In this document: positions 18,201-26,338 of the stretch, in pieces
Layout of the letters: each line of letters starts with the position of its first letter
Position numbering within the stretch: position 1 is the stretch's first letter
Assembly (NCBI GenBank): GCA_965220835.1
Contig: OZ244842.1
Location: 310,001 to 374,000 of the forward strand
DNA from: Azophilus sp965220835
GTDB lineage: Bacteria; Pseudomonadota; Gammaproteobacteria; Pseudomonadales; Azotimanducaceae
Direction: 5' to 3'
DNA: 64,000 nucleotides
Program-made: the position numbers and the translations under genes
Notes under the pieces: model-generated
The model's input: the letters and a program-made list of their open reading frames with translations, nothing else
Database searches by the model: none
What the model was told of the DNA's origin: nothing

Positions 18201-21200
18201 GTGGTGCTGGCCTGGACCGACCCGGGCGACAGCGGTATCACCAAATACCAGTCGCGCCACAAGGCGGGCACGAGCTTCTCCGACGGCGACGACGGCCTGT
18301 GGACGGACATCGACGGCAGCGGCGCTTCCACCACCAGCCACACCGTCACCGAACTCACCAACGACACGGCATACGTCTTCCAGGTCCGCGCGGTGAATGC
18401 GGGCGGCCCGGGCGCCGCCTCCGACACGGCGACGGCGACTCCCGTCATCGACTTGATGCCAGACTTCGGCACGAACACGATCGATGATCAGAACTACTTC
18501 CAGAACACCGCGATCACGACGCTGAGCCTGCCCCAGGCCACCGGCGGTGACGGCACGCTGACCTACAGCCTGAGCCCGGATGCCCCGGATGGCTTGGCCT
18601 TCGACGCTGCGAACCAAACCCTGTCCGGCACGCCGACCACGGGCCAGGCGGCCACGGCGTACACCTACACCGCCACCGACGCGGACGGCGACACGGCGAG
18701 CCTGACGTTCGACATCACCGTCCTGGCGCTGCCGGACGCACCCACGGGTCTGACCTCGCTTGGGACCGGCGCCAAGGTGACGCTGTCATGGACGAACCCG
18801 GGCGATGCCACCATCACCAAGTACCAGGTGCGTCACGCCGCCGCCGCATTCGTCCCCGAAGAAACGGTCTGGACGGACATCACCGGCAGCGGCGCCGGCA
18901 CCACCCGTCACGACGTGACCGGCCTGACCAACGGCACCCGCTACGCATTCGAGATCCGCGCGGTCAATGCCGGCGGCGCCGGCACCGCCGCCACCATCAG
19001 GGGCACGCCGGTCATGGCGCGCACGCTGACCTACACCTTCTCCGACGACGGCGCCACTGTGACCATCGCCGCCTCGGGCAGCGTGGATCTCCGGGGCTTC
19101 GATTTCACTGAAACTTCGGGAATTGTGCCGGGCGGCCAACAATCCATCAAAATTGACGCTTCGGAATCAGGCGCTTCCAACATCTGGGCGATTCACCCGC
19201 CCAACGACATAACGGTCAGGACCTACGCATCGCTGCCGAGTTTCGTGACCACCGGCAGAGGGTCCTATGAAGGCTCCAGCAGTCTCAGCCAGTTGATGGG
19301 CTACAGTGCCAATTTCCACATCCGTTTCGAGACATCTAACAATTTCCTGCAGTTGGACGCTGCCAATCTGAGCGGATACATCTACGAGATTTCGGACGGG
19401 GTGGCGACGTTCACGGGCACCCTCGACGGCTTGCTGGACGATGACTTCCGCGTCGAACACACAGTCGGCAATCAGAAGATCGTTTTCACCACCGCGGCGC
19501 CGGGCGCGCTGCCGAACGCGCCCAACCTTACGGCCGCGGCGGCTGGCGACACGCAGGTTGAACTGACCTGGACCGACCCGGGCGACGCCAGCATCACCAA
19601 GTACCAGGTGCGCCACGGCGAGGGCCAGACGGTGCCGAGCAGCGCGACCTGGGCGGACATCACTGGCAGCGGCGCCACGACCACCACCCATACGGTGATG
19701 GGTCTGACCAACGGCAAAGCGTACGCTTTCGAGATCCGCGCGGTGAACGCCTCCGGCTTCAGCGACGCCTCGAACACCGTCTCCGCAACGCCATTGGCGA
19801 AGCCCTCCGCACCAGCGGGCCTGGCGGCGGCGGCCGGCAACGCCAAGGCGACGCTGACCTGGACGGACCCGGACAACGACAGCATCACCAAGTACCAGTT
19901 GCGCTACGGCGCCGGCTCCAGCGTGCCGGCCACCGCCACCTGGGCGGACATCCCCGACAGCGGCGCCACCACCGTGCAGCACGAGGTGACGGGCCTGACC
20001 AACGGCACCGAGCACGCGTTCCAGATCCGCGCGGTGAACGCAAGCGGCGAGGGCGCGGCCTCGGCCGAGGTGACGGCGACGCCTTCGAACACTCCGCCGA
20101 CCGCCGCGGACAACACAATCACCACCGACGAGGACACCGCCTACACCTTCGACGCGGCGGACTTCAACTTCAGCGACGCCGATACCGGCGACACCCTCGC
20201 CAGCGTCAAGGTCACCGGCCTGGAAACCGCTGGCGCCCTGCAACTGAGCGGCGCCGACGTGACCCAGAACCAGATGGTCACCGCCGCCGACATCGACGCC
20301 GACAACCTGACCTTCACCCCGGCCGCCAACGCCAACGGCGACCCCTACGCGACCTTCCAGTTCAGCGTCAACGACGGCACCGACGACAGCGCCGCGTCCT
20401 ACACGATGACGATTGATGTAACGGCGGTGAACGACGCGCCGACCGTGGCCAACGCCATCGGCGCCCGTTCGGTGGCTGCTGGCTCGAACCTGACCGTGGC
20501 GCTGGAGACCGAGGGCAGCGAAGTGTTCAACGACGTCGACGGCGACACGCTGACCTATTCGGCCACTTCCGCCACCGAGACCGCCGCGACGGTGACCGTG
20601 GACAACGACGCCGACACGATCACGCTGAACGGCGTGGCGGTTGGCACCTCGGAGATCACCGTGACCGCGGCCGACGGCAACGGCGGCACGGTGAACGACA
20701 CGTTCACGCTGACGCTGACGGCCCCGCCGCTGACCAACAACCCGCCGACCGCCGCGGACAACACCGTCACCACGAATGAGGACACCGCTTACACCTTCGA
20801 CGCCGCCGACTTCAACTTCAGCGACGCCGACACCGGCGCCATCCTCGCCAGCGTCAAGATCACCGGCCTTGAAACCGCCGGCGCCCTGCAACTGAGCGGC
20901 GCTGACGTGACCCAGGACCAGGTGGTCACCGCCGCCGACATCGACGGCGACAACCTGACGTTCACGCCAGCGGCCAACGCCAACGGCGACCCCTACGCCA
21001 GCTTCCGGTTCAGCGTCAACGACGGCGATTCCGACAGCACGGCGTCCTACACCATGACCATCGACGTCACCGCCGTGAACGACGCGCCCACCGTGGCCAA
21101 CGCCATCGGCGCCCGTTCGGTGGCCGCCGGCTCGACATTGACGCTGGAACTGGAGACCGCCGGCAGCGAAGTGTTCAACGACGTCGAAGGCGACACGCTG

Positions 21201-24200
21201 ACCTACTCGGCCACGTCCGCCACCGAGACCGCGGCGACGGTGACCGTGGACAACGACGCCAACACGATCACGCTCAGCGGCGTGGCGGCCGGCACCTCGG
21301 TGATCACCGTGACCGCGGCCGACGGCAACGGCGGCAGCGTCACCGACACCTTCACCTTGACCGTGACTTCGGACCCCGGCCCGACCAACACCCCGCCGAC
21401 GGCTTCGGACAACACCGTCACCACGGACGAGGACACCGCCTACGCGTTCGACGCCGCCGACTTCAACTTCAGCGACGTGGACACCGGCGACACCTTCGCC
21501 AGCGTCAAGGTCACCGGCCTTGAAACCGCCGGCGCCCTGCAACTGAGCGGCGCCGACGTGACCCGTGAACAGGTCATCACCGCCGCCGACATCGACGCCG
21601 ATAACCTGACCTTCACCCCGGCCGCCAACGCCAACGGCAACCCCTACGCGGCCTTCCGGTTCTCGGTCAACGACGGCACCGACGACAGCACGTCGTCCTA
21701 CACCATGACCATTGATGTAACGGCGGTGAATGACGCGCCCACCGTGGCCAACGCCATCGGCGCCCGTTCGGTGGCCGTCGGCTCGAACCTGACGGTGGAA
21801 CTGGAAACCGACGGAAGCGAAGTGTTCAACGACGTTGACGGCGACACGCTGACCTACTCGGCCACGTCCGCCACCGAGACCGCGGCGACGGTGTCCGTGG
21901 ACAACGACGCCAACACGATCACGCTCAGCGGCGTGGCGGCGGGCACTTCGGAGATCACCGTGACCGCGGCCGACGGCAACGGCGGCAGCGTCACCGACAC
22001 GTTCACGGTGACGGCAACGATTACGGCCAACACCCCGCCGACCGCCGCGGACAACACGGTCACCACCGACGAGGACACCGCCTACACCTTCGACGCCGCC
22101 GACTTCAACTTCAGCGACGCCGACACCGGCGACACCCTCGCCAGCGTCAAGGTCACCGGCCTCGAAACCGCCGGCGCCCTGCAACTGAGCGGCGCCGACG
22201 TGACCCAGGACCAGGTGGTCACCGCCGCCGACATCGACGCCGATAACCTGACCTTCACCCCGGCCGCCAACGCCAACGGCGACCCCTACGCGACCTTCCG
22301 GTTCTCTGTAAACGACGGCGAAGCCGACAGCACGGCGTCCTACACCATGACCATCGACGTCACCGCCGTGAACGACGCGCCCACCGTGGCCAACGGGATT
22401 CCGGACCAGACCGCGACCGTGGCCAGCGCCTTCAGCTACGCCTTCGAGGCGAACACCTTCGCGGATGTGGACAACGACACCTTGACCTACACCGCGCAGC
22501 AGTCGAACGGCACCGCGCTGCCAACTTGGTTGAACTTCGCCGCGGCCACCCGAACCTTCTCCGGCACGCCGCAGGCGGGGGATGAAGGCACGCTCTCGGT
22601 GCAGGTGACAGCGAACGACGGCAACAACGGCCAAGTCTCGGATACCTTCGACATCACCATCGCCGCGGACAGAATGCCGACCTTCGGCAGTTCCGCGGTG
22701 GAGAACCAGACCTACACCCAGAACACGGAGATCACGACCCTTAACCTGCCGGAGGCGACGGGCGGGAACGGCACGCTGACCTACACGCTGACCCCAGAGA
22801 GGCTTCCGGCGGGCCTGGCTTTCGACGCCGCCAGCCGCACGCTCAGCGGCACGCCGACCACGTCCTGGCGGGAGATGGCCTACACCTACGCCGCCACCGA
22901 CGCGGACGGCGACGCGGCGAGCCTGACGTTCACCATCACCGTGGCGGAGCTGCTCCCGCCGGCCCCTGCGAGCGGCTTGGCGGCGACGGCCGGCAACAGC
23001 AAGGTGACCCTGACCTGGACGGACCCCGGCAACGACAGCATCAGCAGGTACCAGGTGCGTTACGGCGCAGGCGCCAGGGTGCCGTCCACCGCCGCCTGGA
23101 CGGACATCCCGGGCAGCGGCGCGACGACCGTGCGGCACGAGATCACGGACCTGACGGGCGACCTGCAATACGCCTTCGAGATTCGCGCGGTGAACGCCAG
23201 CGGCGCGGGCAGGACCTCGGCCCAAGTGACGGCGACCCCGCGGCCCGACCTGACGCCAAGCTTCGGCGCCGCGACGGTGGACGCCCAGAGCTACCTGCAG
23301 AACGCGGCGGTCACCGCGCTGACGCTGCCGGAGGCGACCGGCGGCAACGCCCCGCTGAGCTACGGGATCGAGCCGGCGCTGCCGGCGGGCCTGAGGTTCG
23401 ACGCGGGCACGCGGGTCCTGAGCGGCACCCCGACCCAGGCGCAGGACGCCACGGACTACGACTACACGGCGACCGACGCGGACGGCGACGCGGCGACCCT
23501 GACGTTCACGATCACGGTGCGGGAGGCGGACGTGGCCCCCACGTTCGGCGATGCGACGGTTGACGCCCAGGCCTACAGGGAGCGCGAGGCGATCGCGGCG
23601 CTGACGCTGCCGGAGGCGACGGGCGGCAACGGGGCGCTGAGCTACGGCATCGAGCCTTCGCTGCCGGCGGGCCTTGCCTTCGATGCGGCGACGCGCACGC
23701 TGAGCGGGACTCCGACGGCGGCGCAGGCGGCGACGGAGTACGCGTACACGGCGCAGGATTCCGACGGCAACCGGTCGGCGGGCGACGCGGCGACGCTGAC
23801 GTTCACGATCGCGGTGCGGGAGGCGGACGTGGCCCCCACGTTCGGCGACGCGTCGGTTGACGCCCAGGCCTACAGGGAGCGCGAGGCGATCGCGGCGCTG
23901 ACGCTGCCGGAGGCGGCGGGCGGCAACGGGGCGCTGAGCTACGGCATCGAGCCGGCGCTGCCGGCGGGCCTTGCCTTCGACGCGGCGACGCGCACGCTGA
24001 GCGGCACGCCGACGGCGGCGCAGGCGGCGACGGAGTACGCGTACACGGCGCAGGATTCCGACGGCAACCGGTCGCCGGGCGACGCGGCGACGCTGACGTT
24101 CACGATCGAGGTGGCGGCCGTCAACCGGTCGCCGGTGCTGGCCAGCCCGCTGGCCGACCGGACGGTGGCCGCTGGCGCGTCGGTGGCGGTTGACCTGTCG

Positions 24201-25964
24201 GCAGCGTTCAGCGACCCGGACATGGACCCGCTGACGCTGGCGGCGGCTTCCAGTGACCCGGGCACGGCGTCGGCGTCGGTTTCGGGCACGACGCTGACGC
24301 TGGGCGGCGTGGCGGCGGGCACGGCGTCGGTGACGGTGACCGCGACGGATCCGTCCGGGGCCTCGGCGGAGGACGCGCTGACGGTGACGGTTGAGCTGTC
24401 GGCGGACGCCCAGCGGGCGGTGGTTGGCTGGGTGACGCGGTTCGGGCGCACGGTTGCGGAGCAGGCCCTTGACGGGGTGGCGGACCGGATGTCGGCGCCG
24501 CGCACCGCGGGCACGAAAGGCGCCGTGGGCGGCGCGTCGTTCATGCCGGCGGACCGGCTTGGGGCTCTTGAGGGCGCCCCGTGGGGCGGCGACGCCGAAG
24601 GCGGGGGCCGCGGGCCGGCGCCGCTGGGCGCGGCGGCCGGTCCCGGAAGCGGCCCGCAGGGCCGGCCCGACGGCACGGGTATGGGCATGGGCACGGCTCC
24701 GGGCACGGGGCCGAACGGCCCGCCGGACCTGGAGCGCGACTTCCCGCTCTCGCAGACCCTTGGGCTTGGCGAGACGCTGCGCCGCAGCAGCTTCACGCTG
24801 ACCGGCGGGCAGGACGCCAACGGCGGCAGCTTCGCGCTGTGGGGCCGGGCGGCGCAGTCCCAGTTCAGCGGCCGTGACGGCGCCTTCGCGCCGGACGGGG
24901 AGGTGACCTCGGGCATGCTGGGCCTGGACTACGGCACGGACGCCTGGCTGGCGGGGATTGCGCTGGCGCAGAGCACGGGCAAGGGCAGCGCGCTCGACCG
25001 CCGCGGGCCGGCGGACGGCTCCGAGCGTGACGGCGGCGACATCAGGGCGTCGCTGGTCTCGGCGGTGCCGTACGGCTCGGTCCAGGCGACCGAGCGGCTG
25101 AAGGTGTGGGGCGCGGCGGGCTTCGGCAGGGGCGAGATGAAGCTGCTGCAGGGCAACGGGCAGCGCTTGAGGTCGGACCTCGACTGGACGATGGCGGCGG
25201 CGGGCGCCCGTGGCGAGCTGCTGGGTCGGGGCTCGCGGTTCGCGGGGCTGGGGCTGGCGCTGACCACGGACGCGCTGTGGGCGCGCACGGAGCTGGACCG
25301 GGCGTTCTCGCTGCCGGGCGCGCAAGGCGACGTGAGCCGGTTCCGGCTTGGCCTGGAGGGCAGCTGGGCGCTGGAGTTGGGCAGCCGGGGCGCGGCGATC
25401 GTGCCCCAGGTCGAGGTCGGCTTGCGCCACGACGGCGGCGACGCGGAGACCGGCACCGGGGTTGATCTCGGCGGCGGGCTGTCCTGGCGCGTGCCGACCC
25501 TGGGGCTCGAGCTGTCCGTGCGGGGCCGCACGCTGGTCACCCACGACGCGGACGACCTGGAGGAGAAGGGCTTTGCGGTGTCGTTCCTGTACCGCCCGAG
25601 CCGGGAGGACGGGCTGGGCCCGTCGCTGACGCTGACCCAGGACTGGGGCGGCTCGGCGAGCGGCGGGCTTGACGCGCTGTTCGCCACCAACCCGCTGGAG
25701 CAGCGCGCGGGCGGCTACGGGGGCGCCGGCCGCTACGCGGCGGAGGCGGCCTACGGGCTGCGGGCGTTCGGCGGGCGCTTCACGGCGGGCCCGCGGATGC
25801 GGCTCGGCCATTCGACGGGCGCGCAGGAGTACGGGCTGGGATGGTACCTGGCGCCCCGGGCCGACGGCCCCGACCTGTCCCTGGGCCTGATGCTGACGCG
25901 CAGCCAGGGCACCGGCGTCGACGCCACCCACGGCGTGACGGTGGAGATCAGCGCCCGCTGGTAG
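12285..25964 (+). CDS. Giant autotransporter adhesin 1 (FN3, He_PIG and cadherin-like passenger; beta-barrel), 4,559 aa
   Basis: A type V secreted surface protein. The start is GTG 12285, aligned with GGAGG-cttg-RTG in the sister genes; TTG 12504, preceded by AGGAG, is an alternative. The signal peptide KRRPLLRKFTLGLVASVLSA ends PAFA near residue 103. Passenger by base position: FN3 (12790-13650), an unnamed 155-residue module (13659, 14697 and 19017), more FN3 and He_PIG, a duplicated FN3/Ig-like block (16041-18160), four cadherin-like repeats (20088-22400), then He_PIG/FN3/He_PIG (22675-24115). A conserved helix (VVGWVTRFGRTVAEQALDGV), a Gly/Pro/Met linker and a barrel of about 395 residues (from 24778) ending in SARW follow. 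The passenger has essentially no cysteine, as usual for autotransporters. It probably mediates adhesion or cell contact; no ligand or protease motif is visible. Confidence 0.92.
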   Translation: MNHLYRTIRHKSVRPNAKASKGRTTRQLASAQPATLPRSAAYRASFKHSAKCSSGTRGTRPSLVGHPARSNLALAKRRPLLRKFTLGLVASVLSALPAFAEAQAPQAPARNAPEPAPALADRITEQVIAVPSTPTAALAAGTPPAAPLRGGFNNALPASNTVGPLSAHPNAPANLSASAGDAQVTLSWNNPNDSSITKYQVRYGAGSTVPASATWGDITGSGAGTTSHKVTGLTNFTAYAFEIRAVNANGNSDASAVVTATPVLAAPDAPGNFTVTPGDGKVTLNWELPDNTSEIDKVAVRYHEKNSSNQATTVELATNATTYEVGGLTNGTLYTFVVEVENRAGSSQVAQDARPALAVPAAPTGLTATAGNTTVTLTWDDPSDTSITKYRLRYGAGSTVPAGATWGDISGSDDQTTTHMVTGLTNGTQYAFEIRAVNAGGNSDASATATATPAAPPQARTLTYTFTDDGTTTTITASGSLDLSAFTYDPFDNVAGAQSLLLNDRNIWSVEPPGFNAARRYNNVNLVTTGSDSYTGTSNLSLAGRNYSTDLHVRLSAGSTYLRLDAGRFNSQHVYQVSNATATFTGTLLGTLGDNDFHVEHAFGLQKIVFKATPPKPAAPTGLAATAGSGKVTLNWSDPSNNTISKYQLRYGQGATVPDSAAWGDIAGSGAATTRHEVTGLTNDIQYAFEIRAVNSGGESDASGTVTATPVSAVPSFGTQTIADQRYGQGAAIATLTLPQATGGDVPLTYSLAPNAPAGLAFDATNRTLTGTPNTVQSATAYTYTVTDADGDTASLAFNITIAQARTLTYTFSDDGSTVTIAASGSLDATSFNFDRNDVPSDTTNIRMDDTDIWGIHPHNSIPIRRYNALPNFVTTGEGSYGGTNELTNMVNYSSNYHVRFSTFYKLLQLDSANFTGDIYQIANGAATFDGTLQSSLGDNDFDIEFAMGNQKIVFQTANPATVPAAPTGLAATAGDAQVDLAWTNPNDSNITRYQVRYGAGSTVPATATWADIDSSGAGTTSHTVTGLTNATGYAFEIRAVNARGNSSASGSVTATPALAVPAAPTEFSATAGNAQASLSWTLPTNASQIGDVQVRWKATADLPFNDATDTWTGLSDGTATSYIATGLTNGTGYTFEVRATNTAGNGAAATATATPAVPPATVTGLSATPGDATVTLNWTNPNDANITTYQLRYGAGTTVPATATWGDIAGSGAGTTSHMVTGLTNGTQYAFEIRAVNAGGPGPASEQVVMRPGPPLQPGGFRVVGGNAEVTLSWNNPSDATITRYQLRHKEGTSFSDSDTWSDIANSGRTTTTHNVTGLTNGATWAFQIRAVNAAGAGLASETLTMLPRASNRAPVFRGAVFRGFGEVLSSSYRNARLTKGFSPRFSDPDGDDLTFTWTTNPPQANIDVRIEEPGWSTVNPESQYLRYRATGPVERTTLTLTGTDPYGLSVSTSAVVTTSNTAPKAKSPPYPDQTLAVGNTLTLNTTDVFIDDESDPIDSLTILPDDGSNVDTHWSGGVMTVTAHTPGEEVLVWTVRDIFGAEASDSFKVTVIAAAAKPAGLTAASGNGQAVLTWTDPADASITKYQVRHKAGTSFSNSDDSLWTDITGSGASTTSHTVTGLTSGTAYVFQVRAVNAGGVGTPSDEAVLRLGAPLQPSGFRVLGGNAQVTLSWNDPSDATITRYQLRRKVGTSFSPSDDSLWADIANSGASTTTHTVSGLTNGTTWAFQVRAVNANGAGAASETLTMLPRANNRAPVLGGAVFVNDGVVLPSRYRDVRLTKGFGPRFSDPDGDELTFTWTANPPQANLDVLIAGPGFNNTYPDAHTLRYRSTGPVERTTLTLTGTDPYGLSVSTSAVVTTSNTAPKAKSPPYPDQTLAVGNTLTVKLTDIFVDDEGDDIRSYLRSPSNGNSINTWGIDSGFDVIAHTPGEDDITITVSDIFGALGSDIFKVTVIAATAKPTGFTATSGDTEVVLAWTDPGDSGITKYQSRHKAGTSFSDGDDGLWTDIDGSGASTTSHTVTELTNDTAYVFQVRAVNAGGPGAASDTATATPVIDLMPDFGTNTIDDQNYFQNTAITTLSLPQATGGDGTLTYSLSPDAPDGLAFDAANQTLSGTPTTGQAATAYTYTATDADGDTASLTFDITVLALPDAPTGLTSLGTGAKVTLSWTNPGDATITKYQVRHAAAAFVPEETVWTDITGSGAGTTRHDVTGLTNGTRYAFEIRAVNAGGAGTAATIRGTPVMARTLTYTFSDDGATVTIAASGSVDLRGFDFTETSGIVPGGQQSIKIDASESGASNIWAIHPPNDITVRTYASLPSFVTTGRGSYEGSSSLSQLMGYSANFHIRFETSNNFLQLDAANLSGYIYEISDGVATFTGTLDGLLDDDFRVEHTVGNQKIVFTTAAPGALPNAPNLTAAAAGDTQVELTWTDPGDASITKYQVRHGEGQTVPSSATWADITGSGATTTTHTVMGLTNGKAYAFEIRAVNASGFSDASNTVSATPLAKPSAPAGLAAAAGNAKATLTWTDPDNDSITKYQLRYGAGSSVPATATWADIPDSGATTVQHEVTGLTNGTEHAFQIRAVNASGEGAASAEVTATPSNTPPTAADNTITTDEDTAYTFDAADFNFSDADTGDTLASVKVTGLETAGALQLSGADVTQNQMVTAADIDADNLTFTPAANANGDPYATFQFSVNDGTDDSAASYTMTIDVTAVNDAPTVANAIGARSVAAGSNLTVALETEGSEVFNDVDGDTLTYSATSATETAATVTVDNDADTITLNGVAVGTSEITVTAADGNGGTVNDTFTLTLTAPPLTNNPPTAADNTVTTNEDTAYTFDAADFNFSDADTGAILASVKITGLETAGALQLSGADVTQDQVVTAADIDGDNLTFTPAANANGDPYASFRFSVNDGDSDSTASYTMTIDVTAVNDAPTVANAIGARSVAAGSTLTLELETAGSEVFNDVEGDTLTYSATSATETAATVTVDNDANTITLSGVAAGTSVITVTAADGNGGSVTDTFTLTVTSDPGPTNTPPTASDNTVTTDEDTAYAFDAADFNFSDVDTGDTFASVKVTGLETAGALQLSGADVTREQVITAADIDADNLTFTPAANANGNPYAAFRFSVNDGTDDSTSSYTMTIDVTAVNDAPTVANAIGARSVAVGSNLTVELETDGSEVFNDVDGDTLTYSATSATETAATVSVDNDANTITLSGVAAGTSEITVTAADGNGGSVTDTFTVTATITANTPPTAADNTVTTDEDTAYTFDAADFNFSDADTGDTLASVKVTGLETAGALQLSGADVTQDQVVTAADIDADNLTFTPAANANGDPYATFRFSVNDGEADSTASYTMTIDVTAVNDAPTVANGIPDQTATVASAFSYAFEANTFADVDNDTLTYTAQQSNGTALPTWLNFAAATRTFSGTPQAGDEGTLSVQVTANDGNNGQVSDTFDITIAADRMPTFGSSAVENQTYTQNTEITTLNLPEATGGNGTLTYTLTPERLPAGLAFDAASRTLSGTPTTSWREMAYTYAATDADGDAASLTFTITVAELLPPAPASGLAATAGNSKVTLTWTDPGNDSISRYQVRYGAGARVPSTAAWTDIPGSGATTVRHEITDLTGDLQYAFEIRAVNASGAGRTSAQVTATPRPDLTPSFGAATVDAQSYLQNAAVTALTLPEATGGNAPLSYGIEPALPAGLRFDAGTRVLSGTPTQAQDATDYDYTATDADGDAATLTFTITVREADVAPTFGDATVDAQAYREREAIAALTLPEATGGNGALSYGIEPSLPAGLAFDAATRTLSGTPTAAQAATEYAYTAQDSDGNRSAGDAATLTFTIAVREADVAPTFGDASVDAQAYREREAIAALTLPEAAGGNGALSYGIEPALPAGLAFDAATRTLSGTPTAAQAATEYAYTAQDSDGNRSPGDAATLTFTIEVAAVNRSPVLASPLADRTVAAGASVAVDLSAAFSDPDMDPLTLAAASSDPGTASASVSGTTLTLGGVAAGTASVTVTATDPSGASAEDALTVTVELSADAQRAVVGWVTRFGRTVAEQALDGVADRMSAPRTAGTKGAVGGASFMPADRLGALEGAPWGGDAEGGGRGPAPLGAAAGPGSGPQGRPDGTGMGMGTAPGTGPNGPPDLERDFPLSQTLGLGETLRRSSFTLTGGQDANGGSFALWGRAAQSQFSGRDGAFAPDGEVTSGMLGLDYGTDAWLAGIALAQSTGKGSALDRRGPADGSERDGGDIRASLVSAVPYGSVQATERLKVWGAAGFGRGEMKLLQGNGQRLRSDLDWTMAAAGARGELLGRGSRFAGLGLALTTDALWARTELDRAFSLPGAQGDVSRFRLGLEGSWALELGSRGAAIVPQVEVGLRHDGGDAETGTGVDLGGGLSWRVPTLGLELSVRGRTLVTHDADDLEEKGFAVSFLYRPSREDGLGPSLTLTQDWGGSASGGLDALFATNPLEQRAGGYGGAGRYAAEAAYGLRAFGGRFTAGPRMRLGHSTGAQEYGLGWYLAPRADGPDLSLGLMLTRSQGTGVDATHGVTVEISARW
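13659..14120 (+). repeat. Unnamed 155-residue module, copy 1 of 6
   Basis: Starts ARTLTYTFTDDG, has TITASGSLDLSAF, NIWSVEPPG, NLVTTGSDSYTG and NYSTDLHVRL, and ends TLGDNDF...GLQKIVF. The order of conserved pieces is the same in all six copies. It does not match a family I can name; a beta-sandwich is likely from the alternating hydrophobic pattern. Confidence 0.7.
14697..15158 (+). repeat. Unnamed 155-residue module, copy 2 of 6
   Basis: ARTLTYTFSDDGSTVTIAAS at the start, then DIWGIHPHNS, LPNFVTTGEGSYGG and NYSSNYHVRFS, and SLGDNDFDIEFAMGNQKIVF at the end. It directly follows a He_PIG unit. Confidence 0.7.
16041..18160 (+). repeat. Two-copy tandem block (period 1,197 bases) in giant gene 1
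   Basis: An FN3 unit followed by two Ig-like modules (NRAPV...RFSDPDGD, then NTAPKAKSPPYPDQTLAVGN) occurs at about 16041-16960 and again at about 17240-18160. The shared ggtatcagcttcgc lies at 16138 and 17335, an offset of 1,197 bases (399 codons). The second halves differ more than the first. Confidence 0.8.
19017..19494 (+). repeat. Unnamed 155-residue module, copy 3 of 6
   Basis: ARTLTYTFSDDGATVTIAAS, then NIWAIHPPND, LPSFVTTGRGSYEG and YSANFHIRFE, ending DDDFRVEHTVGNQKIVF. It sits between two FN3 units. Confidence 0.7.
20088..22400 (+). repeat. Four tandem cadherin-like repeats of about 216 residues in giant gene 1
   Basis: The codon for the Asp of AADFNFSDAD falls at 20160, 20808, 21459 and 22101, giving steps of 648, 651 and 642 bases. 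Each unit begins PPTA.DNT..DEDTAY, has LASVKVTGLETAGALQLSG, and continues with a second half (GARSVAAGS...EVFNDV). In the fourth copy that second half is replaced by a He_PIG-type module. The units resemble the cadherin-like tandem repeats of large bacterial adhesins, which usually bind calcium. Confidence 0.85.
22711..25964 (+). repeat. 3' module shared with giant genes 2 and 3, copy 1
   Basis: From the He_PIG unit near 22711 to the stop codon the sequence is nearly the same, base for base over long stretches, as 28761-32011 (offset 6,050 at the left end, 6,047 at the right). The same module begins again near 62855 in gene 3. It spans He_PIG, FN3, three more He_PIG units, a cadherin-like unit, the helix/linker and the beta-barrel. 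Confidence 0.9.
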
Positions 25965-25987
25965 ATGGCGCGGTTGGGGGCGCCATC
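25964..25987 (+). terminator. Hairpin at the stop codon of giant gene 1
   Basis: GATGGCGC (25964-25971) and GCGCCATC (25980-25987) form a perfect eight-pair stem with an eight-base loop, starting in the stop codon. No T-run follows, so it may protect the mRNA end or be a weak terminator. Gene 2 ends with the same TAGATGGCGC, but its second arm is not preserved. Confidence 0.4.
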
Positions 25988-26107
25988 GCCTTCGGGCACC
26001 GAGCCGAACTGGTCCCCTTCGACGCCTCCTGACCCCGCCTCCGCCATGTTAAACCGCCTGGCGGGAATTGCTGCCAACGCACTATGCCAACGCATTAAAA
26101 GTGTGCC

Positions 26108-26132
26108 TCGACAAGCGGAAATCGGGTACACT
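26108..26132 (+). promoter_or_regulatory. Promoter-like element 2: TCGACA, 13-base spacer, TACACT
   Basis: TCGACA (26108-26113) and TACACT (26127-26132) are separated by 13 bases. They lie in a block (aaaagtgtgcctcgacaagc and onward) closely matching the one before gene 1. The distance to the ATG of gene 2 is about 207 bases. Confidence 0.45.
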
Positions 26133-26167
26133 TCGGCCGCTTAGATGGAGAGATCAGCAAGTTGCCT

Positions 26168-26207
26168 CAAATCCGGACACTCAAATCCGGACACTCAAAT
26201 CTGGACA
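26168..26207 (+). repeat. 14-base direct repeat, 2.9 copies, upstream of giant gene 2
   Basis: caaatccggacact is repeated at 26168 and 26182, and a third copy, truncated and with one change, starts at 26196. It lies in the untranslated leader and is absent from the leaders of genes 1 and 3. It could be an operator array or a slippage site. Confidence 0.7.
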
Positions 26208-26338
26208 AGGGCAACGCAATTGTGCCGCAGCGGTAAAGTGCAACTGTGCCAAGGCAGGGTCCACGGCCACAGCCTGCACTTAAGGACTGTCAGTTTGATT
26301 TCTCTGAGTTGATGCACTCCCGTTCATCTGGAGGCTTG

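Larger units (their letters stand above)
25988..26338. other. Intergenic region between giant genes 1 and 2
   Basis: About 350 bases with no gene. It holds, in order, gcgggaattgctg (shared with the upstream region of gene 1), the second promoter-like element, ggagagatcagcaa, a 14-base tandem repeat, and the conserved leader end ctgtcagtttgatt...GGAGGcttg that positions the start of gene 2. Confidence 0.7.

Noticed and set aside
19167..25931. Minus-strand open frame of over 2,200 codons opposite giant gene 1
   Set aside because: It is the antisense of a GC-rich repeat gene. The product is a low-complexity Arg/Gly/His/Val-rich string with no domain, while the plus strand encodes clear modules.
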